In this document: one piece after another, positions 49,501 through 61,700 of the stretch
Layout of the letters: the number at the start of each line of letters is the position of its first letter
Numbering within the stretch: the first letter of the stretch is position 1
From: an uncultured Clostridia bacterium
GTDB taxonomy: Bacteria > Bacillota > Clostridia > Christensenellales > UBA1242
Assembly: GCA_934754475.1 (NCBI GenBank)
Contig: CAKVHV010000001.1
Location: 372,001 to 436,000, forward strand
Direction: 5' to 3'
Length of the DNA stretch: 64,000 bases
Program-made: the position numbers and the translations under genes
Notes under the pieces: generated by a model
Told to the model about the DNA's origin: nothing
The model's input: only the letters and a program-made list of their open reading frames with translations
Database searches by the model: none

Positions 49501-50436
49501 TTGAAAGTTGTGCTAGATGTATCCAATGTCACCAAGGCATTTGGAAATAGAGTCGCCGTTAATAACGTTTCATTTACCTTGCACGAAGGCGAAATTTTTG
49601 GTTTTCTTGGTCCCAACGGAGCGGGAAAAACAACAACCATGAAGATGATATGTGGACTTTGTGGAATAACAAAAGGAACGATTAGAATTTGCGGATTTGA
49701 TATGCCAAAAGACAAAGAAAAAGCACTCGCTAATGTTGGCGCTTTGATTGAAAATCCCCTAATGTATCCAAACATGACCGGGCTTGACAATCTAAAATAT
49801 TACGCAAGTCTCTATAAAAATATCAAACTCGACGATATTATGAAATATTCAAGAGTTGTAGGACTTGAGCATAGACTCAAAGACAAAGTCAAAACATACT
49901 CACTAGGAATGAAACAACGTTTGGGAATTGCTCAAGCGCTGTTACACTCACCAAAACTTCTAATCTTGGATGAGCCTTTGAGCGGACTTGACCCTAATGG
50001 TGTTAAGGAAATGAGAGACTTTTTGAAAACTCTTGCCAAAGAATTTAATATTGCAATTTTAATATCTAGCCATATGCTTAGCGATATGGAACAAATATGC
50101 GACACTATTGGAATAATAAATAACGGACAACTTTTGGAAATAAAATCAATGAATTCTCTCAAAGAGAGTATCGAAGGCACTAGTCGTATTCAAATCAAAG
50201 TAGATTATCCTAACTTTGCAGGCAAGATAATTGTTAATGAATTACAATTAAAATGTGAACTTGCTGGAAACAAAGTGTTGGTTTATGCTGATGAAAGCAG
50301 AATTAACGATATAACATCAAGGCTTGTTAATTATGGCATATCTATCTTTGGAATTGAATTAGTATCCAAATCACTTGAACAAATTTTCTTAGATATTATT
50401 AACTCAAAATCCAAAGGAAAAACAAGTATTATATAA
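49501..50436 (+). CDS. ABC transporter ATP-binding protein (TTG start)
   Basis: The 311-residue ATPase has Walker A (GPNGAGKTTTMKM), Q-loop region, signature (YSLGMKQRLGIAQALL), Walker B (LLILDEPLSGLDP) and the H-loop (ISSHML), all intact. About 80 C-terminal residues form an accessory domain typical of the drug- or bacitracin-export subfamily that pairs with ABC-2 permeases. An ATG at 49480 is in frame, but AAAAGGAG (49485-49492) lies after it. TTG at 49501 sits 8 bases past that site, and so I chose it. The permease gene follows after 11 bases. The substrate is unknown. Confidence 0.9.
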   Translation: MKVVLDVSNVTKAFGNRVAVNNVSFTLHEGEIFGFLGPNGAGKTTTMKMICGLCGITKGTIRICGFDMPKDKEKALANVGALIENPLMYPNMTGLDNLKYYASLYKNIKLDDIMKYSRVVGLEHRLKDKVKTYSLGMKQRLGIAQALLHSPKLLILDEPLSGLDPNGVKEMRDFLKTLAKEFNIAILISSHMLSDMEQICDTIGIINNGQLLEIKSMNSLKESIEGTSRIQIKVDYPNFAGKIIVNELQLKCELAGNKVLVYADESRINDITSRLVNYGISIFGIELVSKSLEQIFLDIINSKSKGKTSII

Positions 50437-50447
50437 AGGAGAAAGAA

Positions 50448-52568
50448 ATGACTAGTACATTTAGATTAACTAGAGCTGAATTTAAAAAGATATTCAAACG
50501 AGCTAGTGTTTATATCATGGCATTACTCTTACTTGTTGCAGTACTTATTTCAATGTACTTATTTAGTCCCATTGAAAAAGTCGATAACTTGGTTAGTTAT
50601 GGCGAAAATTTAACAGTCGAAAATTACTATAATAATTTCTTTTCGTCCGACCTACCCCAAAGCAAACAAGCTATAGACAAGTCTTTTGATGACACCAACT
50701 CAATTTTAAATTATTATGAGATTAATCTTGATAGAGACACAAAACTTAATCAAAATTATATTGATGTTGTAAATTCATTTGATGAACTAAAAAATACAAA
50801 TGAACCAACTATCAAAGAACAAAAATACACCAATCTCAAAACTAATTTGCAGTCAATGCTCAATAATATTTCTAATTTTGATGACCTTGAAATTTATGAG
50901 TATGTTGAGTTTATGAAAAATGGAACAACTTATATCAAAGACGGAAATACATTCAAAACTTACAAATTATCTGATTTGTATTTGGATAATTATACTAGTA
51001 GTACAAAGTCTTTGCTAAATAAAACAACAACTTTTAATAGCACTCAAATAATCGAAACATACGAAACAAATGATTTCAAAAAATTATTGCAAAACGAAAT
51101 AAATGCTAGTATTGATTATATTCCACGAACAATTTATATTTTGTCAAAAGATATAAAAGACCAATATGATTATTTCAATCAAGAATATGCCAAAGGTTCA
51201 AGCAATATAGATAGATGCGAAATAACCCGAAAAAATTTACTTAATAGTTGCAAAAATTTAAAAGATTATCTAAGTATCGTTTTTGATAATGATTTCCCAA
51301 TAGTTCTTATAAACAAACAACTAAAAAGCGAAATATTTAATCAACTAGATAATGCTATAGAAAATCTTACTTCGGGATTTACAGGAACTACCAAAACAAT
51401 TTCACACTACAAAACACTAAATGATAATTTAACAAGCATCAATCTTCCTAATTACTTTAAATCCACTTTTGATGTATCAAAAAACAATGTTTTTCAAGTA
51501 AAACTCAAAACCACTACTCTCGAAGAATTTAATAAAGTTAAACAAAAAGTTGAAAGCAATAGAGAAGAACTTATCAAAGTTATCAAAAAATATCGTAGTG
51601 ACGAAAGCATACGAAATATTCAAATCAAAATAACCGATTATAATTTGCTTGCAAATAGTTACAAGACATACTTTATTGATACAATTCTATTAAATCTAAG
51701 CAAAAATTATCGAAGTACCGACTTTGCTAATTTATATAATTATCAACTAAACGAATTTAATAGTTATCAAACTCAAGAGAGAATTACTGCAAACAAATAT
51801 TATATCAATAATAACATTTATTCTGATTCGTTCTTGACAAATTTCTCGTTTGAACAAAATAGCGGAAAAACAACTAATGCTATGGACTTTATGTACTTTT
51901 CAATGGAAATCTGTACAGTACTTATTACAATATTTGCCATGATGTTAGTATGTAATTTAATTACACAAGAAACAGAAAGCGGAACGATTAAATTATTGCT
52001 TACAAGACCATACAAACGTTCAAAAATTATTACTGCCAAATTATTTGCTACAATATTCTTTGTAATTAGTTTTGTAGTATTCTCAGCACTAATTAGTTTT
52101 GTGGGTGGATACTTTGTATTTGGACTTGATAATACAAATATTCTTATGATATTCAATTCAACTACAGCCTGTGTAATTTCTCCACTACTACTAATGTTTA
52201 TTAATATTTTAAGTTTGACACTTGATATAATTTTCTATGTAATAATTGCCTTAATGATTTCAATAATATTCAAAAATTATGCCGGGTCAATATCTTTCTG
52301 CTTTGTAATACTTTTGGTTACTTATACCCTTAATATTTTGTTTGCTGGCTCATTCTGGTATTCACTACTTCCGGGAATGAATTTGCACTTGTTTAAATAC
52401 TTTGGAAATTCGTTTGCTTCAATCAATGAAAACTCAGTACTCAAAAATATTCTCATAACCCCTATTCAAAGTTCAATGAATATTGTATTTAGTTTTTTAA
52501 TTACTTGTGCATACTCACTTATCTCACTTGCAATTTCATATTCTGTATTTAACAAACGTGATTTCTAA
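50448..52568 (+). CDS. ABC-2 type permease with a large external domain
   Basis: The 706-residue protein has one helix near the N-terminus (about 20-40). A hydrophilic domain of about 430 residues, presumably outside the membrane, follows. A five-to-six-helix ABC-2 core lies at the C-terminus (about 485-705). A cytoplasmic coupling segment, NLITQETESGTIKLLLTRPYKRSKII, lies between the first two of these helices and is characteristic of ABC-2 exporters. It is the partner of the ATPase just upstream (AAAGGAG, 11-base gap). The large external domain suggests action on a cell-surface or peptide substrate. The nature of the cargo cannot be told. Confidence 0.87.
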   Translation: MTSTFRLTRAEFKKIFKRASVYIMALLLLVAVLISMYLFSPIEKVDNLVSYGENLTVENYYNNFFSSDLPQSKQAIDKSFDDTNSILNYYEINLDRDTKLNQNYIDVVNSFDELKNTNEPTIKEQKYTNLKTNLQSMLNNISNFDDLEIYEYVEFMKNGTTYIKDGNTFKTYKLSDLYLDNYTSSTKSLLNKTTTFNSTQIIETYETNDFKKLLQNEINASIDYIPRTIYILSKDIKDQYDYFNQEYAKGSSNIDRCEITRKNLLNSCKNLKDYLSIVFDNDFPIVLINKQLKSEIFNQLDNAIENLTSGFTGTTKTISHYKTLNDNLTSINLPNYFKSTFDVSKNNVFQVKLKTTTLEEFNKVKQKVESNREELIKVIKKYRSDESIRNIQIKITDYNLLANSYKTYFIDTILLNLSKNYRSTDFANLYNYQLNEFNSYQTQERITANKYYINNNIYSDSFLTNFSFEQNSGKTTNAMDFMYFSMEICTVLITIFAMMLVCNLITQETESGTIKLLLTRPYKRSKIITAKLFATIFFVISFVVFSALISFVGGYFVFGLDNTNILMIFNSTTACVISPLLLMFINILSLTLDIIFYVIIALMISIIFKNYAGSISFCFVILLVTYTLNILFAGSFWYSLLPGMNLHLFKYFGNSFASINENSVLKNILITPIQSSMNIVFSFLITCAYSLISLAISYSVFNKRDF

Positions 52569-52578
52569 AATTTAACTT

Positions 52579-52634
52579 ATTAGTTTTGTGAGTGTATACT
52601 TAATATTTGGACTTGGTAACACAAATATTCTTAT
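52579..52634 (+). pseudogene. Remnant of a second permease copy
   Basis: These 56 bases match 52092-52147, inside the permease gene, with six mismatches and no gaps. The fragment encodes part of one membrane helix but is isolated and followed by stops. It is most simply the relic of a duplicated permease gene that has been deleted or of a misaligned recombination. Confidence 0.8.
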
Positions 52635-52644
52635 TTAGATTATA

Positions 52645-52685
52645 AAAAAACTGATAGACATATTAAATCTATCAGTTTTTTTATT
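52645..52685. terminator. Bidirectional terminator after the ABC pair
   Basis: A stem of 14 bp (52645-52658 with 52668-52681) has A residues on its left arm and T residues on its right. It can end transcription in either direction. Confidence 0.85.
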
Positions 52686-52714
52686 AAAAAATCATATTGT
52701 ATTTAAAATAAATG

Positions 52715-52757
52715 CAAAAAACTAATGGAGTAAGAAACTTACTTCATTAGTTTTTTT
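52715..52757 (-). terminator. Terminator of the giant surface-protein gene
   Basis: A stem of about 17 bp (AAAAAACTAATG-GAGTAAG with CTTACTT-CATTAGTTTTTT, one G-T pair) with a 3-base loop lies directly after the minus-strand stop at 52759. With its neighbour at 52645-52685 it makes a double barrier. Confidence 0.82.
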
Positions 52758-52758
52758 G

Positions 52759-55700
52759 TTACATATTGGTAGCACTTTCGTGTAACCAATATTCATAAGG
52801 TTTGTTTAGAGTTATACTAATTTCAACATCACGTGTAATAGTATCCAAATTAAACGAACCAAAAGCATTAATGCTACAATTTTGTGTATTGATAGTATCA
52901 ATTGTTGTGTATTGAGTGTAACTTGCTATCAAGTAGTTTGCATTGAGTGTTGGGTTATGCGAAACGTTTTGATTCAAAGTTACATACGAATGTGCCGAAG
53001 AGTTCAAATAGAACATTGGATAGAATACATAGATTTCATAAGTTCCATAACTATCAGTAGTCATGTCCCTACCGTCATTTTGACTTACAATATCATATTC
53101 ACCGTTGTAGATATTTTCAAAGGTGTAAGATTGATTGTTTCTCAAATTAATTGAGTAAGCATGGTCAACTTCACCAGCACTATTTTTGTGAACTAATAGA
53201 ACTGTCATATAGTCACTATCTTGAACACCATCAGTTCCAACATCCGCCGTAAGCGTAGAGTTAATTGTTACATTAAATACTCTTTCGTTAAATGTGATAA
53301 CCAAACCATAAGTAACTTTGTCAATAGTTTGAGAAATTATAATGTCAGCATTATCGAGAGTATCAGCATATTCTTGATAATTAGTTTGGTCTTCGGTTAG
53401 TGTTACTCCACCAACTTCAGTACCCGCTTTTTGCAATTCCCCAAATAATGTTGAAGTTATAAGTCCAGTAGATGTATTAGAAATTATGAAATTACCAACT
53501 TCGTCTGTGATAATAGAATAAGTAAACTTAAGTTCGGTTGTATCACTAAATTCTGTTGAATTTTCAATATTTCCATAAATAGATTCTACTTTGTTATCAG
53601 AGTTTTTGAATAATATATCGTTATTATCAAGATTCAAATTACCTAATTGATTTGTATCATCTGAATATTTGTGTGGATTATAGATAGTTACTTCAATATC
53701 TGTTGTGTCCCCACCATAAATTGCACGCAATACTGGATAATCCCAGTTGATGTGATTGATATAAATCCAAATATCATCAAAGTCCCAAGTACTATCATTT
53801 TTGAATGTCTTTTGATTACATAAGTTACTACTTGAAATTTGAATAACATTTGAAGCCACTGTACCACTCATGCCAGAAGGTGTGCCTTGAATACCTTGTC
53901 CAATCTTAGGAGTGCTAGAACTATCTACCAAGTAATAGTTTTTGGATACATTGTATCCCGAAGCACTACCATTAATTGCGCCTAGTACATAAGCATTTCC
54001 ACTAGTCAAATTTAAGTCAAGTGCGACGTAGTTATTAATAACATTTGCACCGCCATAAATTTCATTTACAAGACCAGAAATATTGTTATTTGCATAGTGG
54101 CTAATAATCTTGCCTTTGACATAGTTATTTTGAACTGAACCATATAGATAATTTACATATCCACTATGCGAATTATCTGTATTGTAAATTTCAATTGTTC
54201 CATTGAAATATGATTCTTCCAAAACAGCATTGTCGTTGACACTAGATACCATACCACTAGCATAAACATTATTATTAAGAGCAGATATATTACCGCCAAG
54301 GTCGTTGCCAAATTCATAACTTTCATGCAATACTTGAGTTCCGTTTACATATCCAGTAACCGTACTTGCACTAATATTAGTTGTATCCTTAATAATTCCA
54401 ACAAGACCCGAAATCAATGTATTTCTCTCGGTTATTTGTTTGTTGTTATAACCAAAGATGTTTCCGCTAATATAATTACAATTAGTTATCTTTGATGTTC
54501 CACTAACTAGTCCCGAAATAACTGCACTAGAATTGAATGTCAATATGTCTACATTTTCAAAATCTAATCCACGAATAGTTGAATTTGAAATTGTATTTAT
54601 AAATGCACTATAAATTAAATTTTCGTTCATGCTAGCATTATAAATTCCAGCATAAGAATTACTTTCAATTGTAAGTCCACTAATCTTGACGTTTTCAATA
54701 TCAGCATCTTCTAATAAGTCAGAAGCAAGAATATCATCTTTGTTCTTTGCAATTCCAATTATATTAAATGAATTGTTGTATCCACTATTAATTGGAGTAA
54801 AGTATCTTCCACTCAAATCAATTGGTGTAGCACTTGCAATAACAAATGTTTTTCCTTGAATTTCGGCATTATTATATGTTGTTGCTCTTGATAGCCAGGC
54901 TAAATGTAAAGCATTTTCCAAAATATAATAATCGCTAGTTCCAATAGTCTTTTTCAAACTACTTAGAGTAATACTTTCAACACCTGCTTTTTCAATCCAC
55001 AAACCAAAGTCTGTGACAGTTGTTGAAGATGAATAATCGTTAATACCAAGTGTTGCATAACCTAGAGTCTTATCCGAAATAAATTCTGGATAATCAGCAG
55101 TAGAATAAGCATTTAGAACATTTCCAACATTATTACAAATTACGTTAGTGCTTGTAGTGTTACTAATTGTACCTAGACTTACAACGTTGTAAACCAAAAC
55201 ATCTTTTGCATTAGTATCAATGTTAAACGAAATGCCTTGAATTAACTTATCCTTGTCAGCAACAAAGTTAAGAGAATTTTTGATATAACTCAAAGAACCA
55301 AAGTTCTTAGTATTAATAATTTGTCCATAGTTTGCTCCAGCAATTCCGCCAAACTGAGTAATTGACTGATTGTTAGAACTATTATCAATTGAATAGTTAA
55401 GTGTTGCATTGTTAATTGAATTGCTAATAATTCCTTTGTTTACACCAGCAATTCCACCAAAAGCAACTGTGTATGCGCCCGATGCACTACTCAAACTAGG
55501 ATTGTTTTCAATCAAATACAATGACGAATTATCTGCATCACTTAGTATTTGAATGTTGTCAAGTTTTCCATTATTTTCAGCAATCAATGATACTGTAGAT
55601 TTGTTTGAACCAAAATTATTGTTTTCGGATGCAATAATATTTACTCCAGCAAATTTAAGTCCAGTAATTAATCCCGAAGTTTCAAGAGTATTAATCAAGC

Positions 55701-58700
55701 CATACTTGGTTGTCCTTGTAGTTGAATCAAACTCAGACATTCCATAAGTATACTCAGAATCTTGAGCCACTCCACTTGCATGACGAGTTGTAATTCCTAA
55801 GTTTCTATGTGAGTCAAGTACAATATTATTAAATGTATATCCATTACCGAAGATATTTCCTGCAAATTTATTTAGTGTTGGAGTAAATCTACTTGCAAAA
55901 TCAATATCGTTAGTAACCATGAAATATTTATCTTTGTAATATTCATTTGAAGCATTAGAAGTATTAACTATATACCCCCAATCACTTGCCTTAGAAATTC
56001 TATAAGGATTTGTCTTAGTTCCGCCACCTTGCAAAGTTGAAGTTGTTGGTTCATCATTCCAGTAATATCTTACATAGTTTACATGAATTTCAATGTTTCC
56101 AACTACGTTGTCAATCTTGAGTTCATAACTATAGTTTGTATCACCAGTTGTTGCACCATTAGATTCGACATTATATGTGGTTTCCAATGTCTTAAGTGTT
56201 GTCTTGTTATCTGCTAATACTCCATTTACATACTTTTGAACTACTGGCAAATAGTTGTCTGTGATGTTTTGAGTATTTGATTCCCAAGTTGAGTTGGATT
56301 GATTGTAGTAAATTCTAGTAGTTGTACCATTGTTTTCTACATCCTTATAAACATAATATCTTATGCAACATTTGTCATAAACATATTTGTTATCTGGAAG
56401 TAGAGATATTGTGATATTTGTTCCATGTCTAACTTCACTAGTTATGTCAGTTCCAGTAAGTGTTGTTGTGCTTGACGAATTTGGAACTTCGCTTGGAGCA
56501 GATACAACACCATTTTCTGTATTATATTCAAGTTCGCCACCCTTATCTACAATTGTATTGATATAGTGTTTGCTTGGAATATAATTAGCAACTATCATAC
56601 TATCGCCATAGAAAGCATTAGTAAGAGCGTCTATTCTATAAGTATATAGTTCAAGTGATTCGCCACCAACAACAATTGTGTTAGTTACATTCGAAAGACT
56701 TACATCATTTGAACCAGACTTTGTAGTAAATCCAGTAAATGTATAGGTTTCTTTTGAATAAGTACTAAAGTTTATACTTGCATTATGGTCAACAAACATT
56801 TTGGTTATGAATGTTGTATTCATATAATCTTTGTTTGTTAGATTGTCGGTGTCGTTGTAGTTATAATTTGTACTTTCCTTTTGATAAATACCAGCATCCA
56901 ATAATCTTGTAGTTAGTACTCCATTACTATAAGCATAGTAATTTAAATTATAACTTTGAGTTGAAATTGTATTGTTGTTATCCTTATCACCTAAGTTCTT
57001 TTGATTAATCTGATAAGCAGATTTGACTTGTGAGTCTCCAGTTTCAAGTATTGCTTTTTCGACAGCAGAAACATTTTCATAACCATTTACATAAGCAATT
57101 GGATAATCAAATCCTATATCAGTATTAACCTTAAACTTAACTTGTACAAGCCATTGTTTGATAAGAGATATTACATAATTACCACTAGTTTCAGCAGTTG
57201 CCACAAAGTCAATACTAATTTTTCCACTAGATATATTGTATTCGCTAGTATTGGTTGAGCCATTTGTTTCAAACATAGTGTAATTTGCTTTGTTATATAG
57301 TTTGTCAAGTTCAAACTTATTATCGTTTGTTTCCAAACTATTAACAATTGTCTTATTGTCTAACAAATAGTTATAACCCGTATTATCAGTTAGAATATTA
57401 TCAACTTCAAGCATCCAATAGTCTACTCTTATATTTGTATATTCATCTCTAATAATATCAGGATTTAGACTTAGTTCAATCTTAACTCTACTTCCATGTG
57501 GAATACTTTGTAGAGTTGGATTTGTATTTGAAGCACTCTTATTATTTGTAGTATCAGATATAGTAATCTTGTCTATTAGTCTTCTTACACTTGTATCATC
57601 GGTTGTTTCAAGTGCTTCGGCTGAAATATCATAAGTATCTATATCTTCGGTGATATTAACAAAATAATCAAATCTATTTCTATCATACATATCAAGGACA
57701 CTAGCAGATGGCAACATATCAAATCTTACACCAAGTTTTTTGCCTGTATAATTTTTGGTTGTATTGCTACCCAAGTATTCGTCTTTGTCTTGAACATCGT
57801 CCGTTCTTGAATAAGTATTTGTTATATTTTCGATTTGAGAACTTTCATGTCCCAAAGTAATAGTTGTTACATGTCTATAAATTATTGATGTAACTCTAAG
57901 TGTAACAGTTGCACCTTTGTAAATATAAATCGTTCCGTCTTCGTTTATTACTACTTCTCTAAGATTTATAATCATAGATTGCAAACCAGTTTCTTGAATG
58001 TTAGTTTCACTATTATCAATATCTACAATATAGTTTTCGTGAATCATAACACGTGTGTTTTTATCTGGTCTTACATAAGTAAAGTATCTATCTAATAAAT
58101 CGTCCGAATAGCCAATTGAATGATTTGCATCATGTGGAAGTTTGACGATGTAGTCATTAAATTGTTTGAATACAGGAAGACCACCATTTATATCGGTGTA
58201 AACACTCCAAACATTGACATAATCCCATGTAGTGTCTGGGAATGTAGAAGATAATCTAATAATTTCATTAGAAGCCTTGCTTGATACACTTTCCAAAGTT
58301 GTAGTGCCAGTTGTAACCACTGCTTTGTCAGTTGAGTAAGCGGTGCTACCCAAGTTGTCTATAACACTAGATAGCCATACAGAATTGCCAAGAATAACAT
58401 TTCCGCCAGCATAACTAATTACAAGTGGAGCAACTTTGATAGTTGGAGTAGCAACATTCGAAATAAGTTTGATTGAACCACTAATATAGATATTAGAAAT
58501 AGTCAAACTTGCGTTAGTGCTAGAATTAATAACACCAGCAACACTTTGAGTTGAACTTCCGTCATCAGAAATCATAAGTGTGCCGACATTGTACATATCT
58601 TTCAAAACATTAATTGTTTCAGCACTTGCAATTACACCACCAATGTGTTTGTAACCTAGGATGTTTGCATAATTTCCAAGTGTTGTGCTTTTAGAACCCG

Positions 58701-61700
58701 TTGTACTCTTTCCAACAACACCCGAAACATATTCAAGTCCTAGTATATTACCATCAGATATTAGTGTCGAAACTTTGCTAGTATTGATTGCAACAACTCC
58801 GGTTGTGTATTCAGAAGTAGAAATTATATCTGCAACAACTGATACGTTTCGAACTAGTCCAGAATTTGTATTTCTTGCAACCAAAGCACTTGTACCATAT
58901 GTATCATTATTTGAAACATACAAGTTTGAATTGACGATGTGGAAGTCTACCACAAACAAGTTTTCAATCTTTCCTTGATTTTCAAGTATCAAAGCACTAT
59001 CAAAATATGTTTGACCATTAATTGTTAGTCCCATATCTGAATACAAATAGAAGCCCGAAATCTTGTGATTGTTACCATCCAAATTAGCCTTGAATAGAAT
59101 AATTGGATTTATGTATTTTCCACTCAAATCAATATCTGCTGTGAGTTTGTAATAAACAGCATTGGTATTATTACTATTGCTATTCATATTGTTTACAAAT
59201 AGTACAAAGTCTTGAGTGTTTTGAATTAAGTATGGATTATAAATAGTACCTTTGTTTGTGGCTTCAGTTGTACTAAGTGAAGTACTTGTTGTACTCATAT
59301 CAAATGCAGTTGAAATAAGTTTCAATGTACCCCTTGAGTCAGTATTGTCTGAATTGTTAGCCCAAACACGTGAGTCTAATTTATTTAGAGTTGTGATATT
59401 TACATTAGCACTTGCAACACTTGTTGCATCCGCTACAGTCTTAGTTCCAACCAAATAGTTGAATTCTTTGTTGTCTAAAATGTTTCCGTTTGCAAACATC
59501 AAGTCTGAATTTGCTACACCTGAATTTACAAAGTGAACGTTATTTTTGAGAACAACATTATTAGCATTTACAAATTTAATAGTTGGATTAGAAGTTGTAA
59601 TTCCAGTATTTGATTTGTAAGTAGTAATTCTATTTACAAAAGCATAAGTATTGTAAATTTTACCAAAGTAATCGCTAGCACCAACTACTGCACTCACATT
59701 ATTGTGATTTGTTGCAAAGTCGACACCGGTTATCTCAGTTTGATTGACAGCAAACATATAATTTGCTCTACCAACCAAACCACCTACAGCAATTGAATCG
59801 GAAGTGTTAGAATTTTTGATGTTACAAATAACTGAATTTCTAACATTTATGTTATCAAAGTAACTTGAGTTAGCAAGTCCAACCAAATTACCAATGCTTA
59901 CAGCCAAATCAGTATTAATGTCAAAATTATTAAGAGTAAGTCCTATAAACTTAGCATTATTTGACTTAGCAATCAAACCTACATGATTTGAATTGATGTC
60001 ATTTGTTGTATCAAACGAACCTGTAACATTACTTGCAATAATATCAATTTTAATATTATTTATGCTTCCACTATCCAAAGCATCATTTAGGCTAAACATA
60101 ACGCCATCAAATTGAGTTATTGGTAGCCAGAATTTGCTAGACATATCCAAGTTATTTGAAATCTTGTAATAAGCATCTTTGAACTTATAAGATACTCCGT
60201 TAACTTTGTATGTCTCATCTGGATTGTTATTAAGCATATGAGCAAGCCAGCCGAGTTTGTATGATGAATTAATTGTAAATGCGGTATTCTTGGTTAATCC
60301 ATCTTCACCCGATGTAATATTGCTATCCTTGGTTGCAAATTGGATAGAACTCAATATTTCACTTAGTGTTGGTTGACCACTTGAAATAATTGGAGTTGTG
60401 TTATTAAACTTGGCTGAAGCAGTCGTACTTCCACTCAAATTATTTGTGTAATAATTAGGAATATTGGTATCAATTCCAAATTGGTCAAAGTACGAGTAAT
60501 AGTCTTTGGCAAATTTAATATCCAAGTCAACTTTTTCGTCAATTATAGTTACTGTTCCATAATCATAAGTATAAGTCTTGGTTGATGTTCCCGAAACCAA
60601 ATTAAATGCCAAATTATATGACAAATATGCTTTGTCTCTAATTCCAAGTTTGTCAGTTTCGGTATGACTAACATCTTGATAACTAGTGTATTTAATTTGA
60701 TTAGTTACATCTTTGTTTGTCATTCTTGCGACAATGCTATCATTTTGGTCAGTGAGCCTATAAGAATCTAGGGTTGTACTAATAAGTTTTGCAACATGTC
60801 CGTCTGGCATTTGAGATGTAATAATTACATTATTGCCACTTAGCATTACGCTAACTTTGAGTGTTCTACCCATAACACTTACAAGTTTTGAAACCATTGT
60901 GCTAGGAATATTTACGTAGTTATTTTCACTACCGAATGAATATTTAAGTACACCATTGTCGTTTTTGATAGAAATTGCATTTCCAAATACACTTTCTTTC
61001 GAAATTTCCAAATGGGTCTCAGACATTCTATCTGCATCGAAAATATTGAATGTAAAGTCATACAATTTTTCAATCATATAGAAGGCATATTCACCATCAG
61101 TATTCACAGGCGAGTTAACATTTGTTGTGCTTCGTGTCAAAGTAAATTCAATTCTTGTTTGATATTCTTTTGACCCATCAATAGTTACTAGTCTTGAGTT
61201 GCTAACATCAAATATTCCGTTTGCTTCGTCGACATAAGAACTATCAAAATAAACTTTCTCATAACTGATTGAGCCATCACTCTTTCGTGTCTCATTTAGC
61301 TTGTAAATTGCTTTGATGTATTGTTCTTCAATTTCGTAGTAATAGATTTGCAATGAATTTGTAGAAGTATCATAGAATCTTCTTGCAAACTTGCCGATAA
61401 GCGAACCTTGTTTTTCATTTTGGATTTGTATTCTTACTCTACTACCTTCACTTAAGATGTCTCCCGGAGTAATATCCGAACTAGTATCAACATTTTGGAT
61501 TGTTACGTTATTTGAATTTAGACAAGTATTTCCACCTGTAGTACAAGTATTTGTATAATCAAATGGATGTGAAACATCGTCGTCACAAATAAGTTCGCCA
61601 TTAGAATTATAACAACTATCTAAGTGGTTGTGATAATGCAAAGCGGTAACAACCGAAGATGTGTAGATGTATTCAACTACTGGATAATAATATCCGTCAG

